Shown here one piece after another: positions 60,305 to 64,000 of a DNA stretch of 64,000 bases. The DNA comes from Dasypus novemcinctus (lineage: Eukaryota; Chordata; Mammalia; Cingulata; Dasypodidae). Every line of letters starts with the position of its first letter. Within the stretch, counting starts at the first letter, position 1. Location of the stretch: NCBI RefSeq assembly GCF_030445035.2, contig NC_080677.1, positions 153,451,169-153,515,168 of the forward strand, given 5' to 3'. A program made the position numbers and the translations under genes. The notes beneath the pieces are model-generated. The model did no database searches. It worked only from the letters and a program-made list of their open reading frames with translations, and was not told where the DNA came from.

Positions 60305-60510
60305 GAGTCCTTACCTCTGCCTTTTACTACCTGTATAATCTTGGGCCAATTACATAATGGCCCAGATCCTCAGTTTCCTCTCCCTTGCCGCAAAATAATA
60401 TTACCTACCTCATAGGGCTGTTGTAAGAATACAATGAGTTAATGCATAGAAAATAACTGGAACAGTACTTGATACATCATAAGCACTCAATATATGCTTT
60501 AAATTCATTT
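60305..60510 (+). mobile_element. MIR SINE
   Basis: 'tataatcttgggccaattac', 'cagatcctcagtttcctctc', 'attacctacctcatagggct' and 'agcactcaatatatgcttta' are sense MIR landmarks. Confidence 0.85.
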
Positions 60511-60724
60511 TTTCATAGATGAGATCAAAATAGGCCTTACACTGTGTGATGGGAATTAAAAATATCACCATTCAGGTGTACTGATATCCACTATTAAAGA
60601 GACTCCCTGGGATAGATAGTTATCCTCTCCAGACACAGTATTAAAAGTCAGGGAGTCAGATAGCCTTTCCAAGTGTTAAATTCTCTTATCTGCTCTTTGA
60701 GTATCTACTGCATTAAAAAAAAAA

Positions 60725-61040
60725 AATTGTGCTGAGCCTTGTAAGGTAAATAAAATGAATAAGCCAGTGGTCCTTTTCCTCAAGGAGTTTACAGTCTAGA
60801 GGAGATAGAAATGTACCAACTCTCTTTAATATGATGAAGAATGAAATAAATGCCATGAAGGGATTAAAGGATGAAAGAGAAGCATTTGGGAATTGGGGTA
60901 AAATTCATAGAGAAGGTAGTTTTTGACCATAGCCTTGAAGGATGGGTAGACTCTGAACATGTGGGCAATGAGAGAAGACATTCCAGGAAGAGAAAACTGC
61001 TTGAGTAAGGGGGGAAGTAAGGGCATGAATTTTGGAAACA
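60725..61040 (-). mobile_element. L2 LINE
   Basis: 'caaggagtttacagtctaga', 'ttttgaccatagccttgaag', 'gagaagacattccaggaaga' and 'gaaaactgcttgagtaaggg' are reverse-complement L2 landmarks. Confidence 0.65.
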
Positions 61041-61044
61041 CCAT

Positions 61045-63505
61045 CTAGCAGTCCTGTAAGGGTAGTGAGTAAGCCGTGACGTGGGGAGGGGGGGCGGAGA
61101 GGGGGTAGAGACTAGAAGAGGTAGGTTTAAAACGGTGGCTTAGAACCAACACTGGAAAGACTTGGAATCCCAAGCTAAGGAATTTGGATGCCAGTCAGTG
61201 TCTGCAGCACACCAGTTTAAAGGCTGTGTATTACCTGGCCAGAAAATGGAGACGGAATAAGAATGACACTCCCTCTTTCTTACATTAACCGGTTTCCCGG
61301 TTGGCCTTGTAGAGGAAAGCTCCAATGGTAAAGCTCTCCAGCCAGGGATGTTTGGGAGAGCAAAGGGAAGTAGAAAAGGTTTGGAAACTTGGGACCATTT
61401 TCATTAAGTGTGGACACTGGGCAGCAGGGGGCAGCATGAGGGCACCTTATAGTTGAAAGAATGCATAGGGGATTTGTGTATTTAACATTTTTCACAAGTA
61501 TGAGTTTTTATTTATGAGTTATTTATATTAGTGATAAATTAATATTTTCCCCAAAATAAATGGAAATTAAAAGAGAAAAGGAGAAAAATAACAGCTGCAC
61601 CGTGTTAGGCTGGTCAATGGCAGAACAGTATTACTATTTATTTGAGAACATAAAAATAGCCAGTTCTTATTTATTTGCTTTTATATGAGTAGGAAATCAG
61701 TGTTTGATGTGAAAGTGTGAATTTCAAATGAAAAACACACCTTTAAATGTCCTAAAGAGCCTGCTTTTTTTTTTTTCAACCAGCAGCACAATGCTAAAGG
61801 AACTATTGAAAAAGTGAGAAAACTCTTGCAGATAACATTTCAATTAAATAATGAATTAAATTCAATTTACAGGCCTATACATACAAAAATATAGGGAATT
61901 TTAAATTTTGCCTTTTTAAGATTAGGAAAGTTTTGGAAATTTGCATTTTTTCCCCTTTCTATCTGAAATCCAAAACTATCTTTTCTAAATTATTGAATTT
62001 TTCTAGTGAAACTCACCCATTATTAATCTTTTAAAAAATTCGGATGGTTAATAATGTTAAGGGTGGGAAATTGGGAGTTTCCATGTAGATTTATTTTAGT
62101 TCTGGAACTTACCATTGTGAATGCTACATTACACTGGCCAAAAATCTCTCTCAAGTCTGCAGGGAAGATGGTGTCATACTGTTTCACACACTTCACACTT
62201 AGTGGGGGGAAACCCTTCTCTCACTCTCTTTGTTCCTTCATAATTCTCTCGGAGCCATCATAGGTGTGTATGAGGGTGTAATCACTGTGAGGGGTCTTTT
62301 GTCTCAGTCTCTTTCCCCTCATCTAATCTTCCTTTATATGTTTGTTCCCATGTATTAATTAAGCTTCATACTTGCCACTTTAAATAGCCAAATAAACTGA
62401 TGGTCTGACAATACCATAATTATTGAAATGTGATTTCTAATTTTCATAAGTGAAAATCTAAAATTATAAATACAGTTTTGGTTTAAGACAGTTCTAGGGA
62501 AAATTCGTTCTTAAATATTATGAAAAGAGAGGAAAAAAATTTCAAAATAAATTAATGAAACATTTCCTGTACATTTAATTTCAAGCATTTGTAAATCTGA
62601 GAGTATAACAATATCAAATAATTTAAAATGTTACCTTTCAAACCTAGGTATGCTCTGTGTACACCTGGTTAGTATTTACAGGAATCAATTTAATTAACAG
62701 CAATGACTATTTCTCCTTTTTCTTTTGTATCTCCCATAATTTGTAAAACAATGCTTGTATAATGATAGGAACCAATAAAACAAGATTAGGACAAATTTCT
62801 GAAGTATATGAAACATAATCAAGTGTCCTGATAAGATTTAAATGTGCTCTTCATATTTTCATATTTTTTACAACTGGTAAAATTGTTACTATAATTGTCT
62901 TTTTAAAACTACTTTTTAAAGTGCCTGGATAATGCTATTTTGTTAATTACTCTCTTCATTTATTACATAGACATTTCCTGGCCTTTTCCATTGAGAGTAT
63001 CAGGCTAATTGCAGATCTTTACTAGATTTAATTATTTCGGTCATTTCTGCTTCAGTTTTTATTTTGAGGTTTGCATCTTTCTTTTCATATTAATTCTGAA
63101 TCCTTGTTTTCCATTTTTAATGCTATACTTATAAACTACATGGTTTCCTTGGATCATATTCGACCACACTGTGACATCGATATTTCAACTAGGCGAGACA
63201 TTCTATAAGAACCTCTTATTTAAGCATCAAGTGTTCATTAATTACCAAGTAACAGGCCATAACCTATTTTACTGCCCTCATCGAAAATAATCTCTCTAGG
63301 GCATTTTCTTTCAGGACTTTATTTGCTGTTATATTCATCTTAAGGATTTTCTGTACTATGTAAATGTATAGTCAGGAAATATTAAAGCCATAGTTTCTAT
63401 AACAGCAAATAGTTCTCTAAATAAATTATCTTTTCCTTTGCAATTTACATTTAAAAATTTTAAGTACCCCCATTTTTTTCCTTCCAACTAAAGAAAAGTA
63501 AGATA
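61045..63505. other. Repeat-poor unassigned interval
   Basis: A G-rich stretch (GGGGAGGGGGGGCGGAGAGG, 61083-61102) is followed by AT-rich DNA. No confident repeats or exons. Confidence 0.3.
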
Positions 63506-63509
63506 ATCC

Positions 63510-63640
63510 TAAAATTTGAGAGTTGGAAGAAATCGTTAAGGTTTAGATCTTCTGAGGCAGCTGAGGGACAGGGAGATTAATTTCAAGATCATATATTTAA
63601 TTGGTGGCAGAGCCAGGATTAGAACATGCATCTTTTAAAA
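63510..63640 (-). mobile_element. Ancient SINE/LINE fragment (MIR/L3-like)
   Basis: 'tttgagagttggaagaaatc', 'ctgagggacagggagattaa' and 'ggtggcagagccaggattag' resemble old mammal-wide repeats. The class is uncertain between MIR- and CR1/L3-related. Confidence 0.45.
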
Positions 63641-64000
63641 TGAAATGCTTGTGAATTTAATGCAACTGAGGTAGCCTAGCATAACTATTTCTTTTAATTC
63701 ATTGAATGACTCAATAAAAAAATGAAACATGGCTTTGAAAGCTTTTTGGTTTTCTAAAATAGTTGTAAAAACCCACATGCTGGAGGCAGTACTATTATCA
63801 AATTAGACTCTATTCTCTATACTTAAATTTATGTTTTGTTTTCTTATTCCCACTGAGAATTAAGAAGAGAATTTTAAGAGGGCTATTATATAGAGTACGG
63901 TTCACAATTAGTGCTGATGAGCAATTGCTTTTCAAGTGGACCGCAAAAGTTTAGTTATTTGGAAAAGCACAGATTATGGAACAGCTCAAGAAATTAAAGG

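Overview
The window is mammalian nuclear DNA and almost certainly xenarthran, most likely an armadillo (Dasypus-type) genome. The evidence is five long tRNA-derived SINEs of the DAS type. They carry a tRNA-like head with A/B boxes, a long GC-rich body and an A-rich tail, and they sit beside shorter, partly dimeric relatives. Mammal-wide MIR, L2, L1M, MER5 and MaLR relics surround them. There is no bacterial-style gene organisation, no CRISPR array and no intact long ORF.

Layout. 1-5.3 kb: broken L1s, one with an inverted segment and one with an exact 110-bp tandem duplication, plus a dimeric DAS SINE and MIR pieces. 5.4-8.5 kb: an old L2 split by a 1.69-kb L1 3'-UTR retrocopy with a 16-bp target-site duplication (TSD). 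8.6-12.3 kb: L1 untranslated-region sequence hosting a DAS SINE and a solo MaLR LTR. 12.4-14.2 kb: an L1 3' end split by a Tc1/mariner-type element and a full-length U1 snRNA retropseudogene. 15-20.5 kb: a GC-rich segment, a SINE-split L1 3' UTR and several old repeats. 22.4-25.8 kb: MaLR LTRs and internal sequence with a 60-bp periodic array, then L2. 28.3-30.2 kb: an ancient L1ME 3' UTR interrupted by a younger L1 3' fragment. 31-49.2 kb: L1, L2, MaLR and DAS copies separated by unassigned DNA. 49.2-64 kb: a repeat-poor block with only scattered MIR, L2 and MER5 relics.

Genes. The only convincing protein-coding signal is one candidate promoter plus first exon on the + strand near 51.3-51.66 kb. 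It has a GC box, a CCAAT box, an ATG in strong context and a consensus GTAAGT donor. I do not recognise the peptide. The DNA from 51.67 kb to the window end would then be first intron. No second exon could be confirmed. Most other ORFs of 60 codons or more lie in transposon sequence and are not genes.

Repeat family names come from recognising sequence motifs by eye, not from a database search. Boundaries are exact where a TSD is given and approximate elsewhere.
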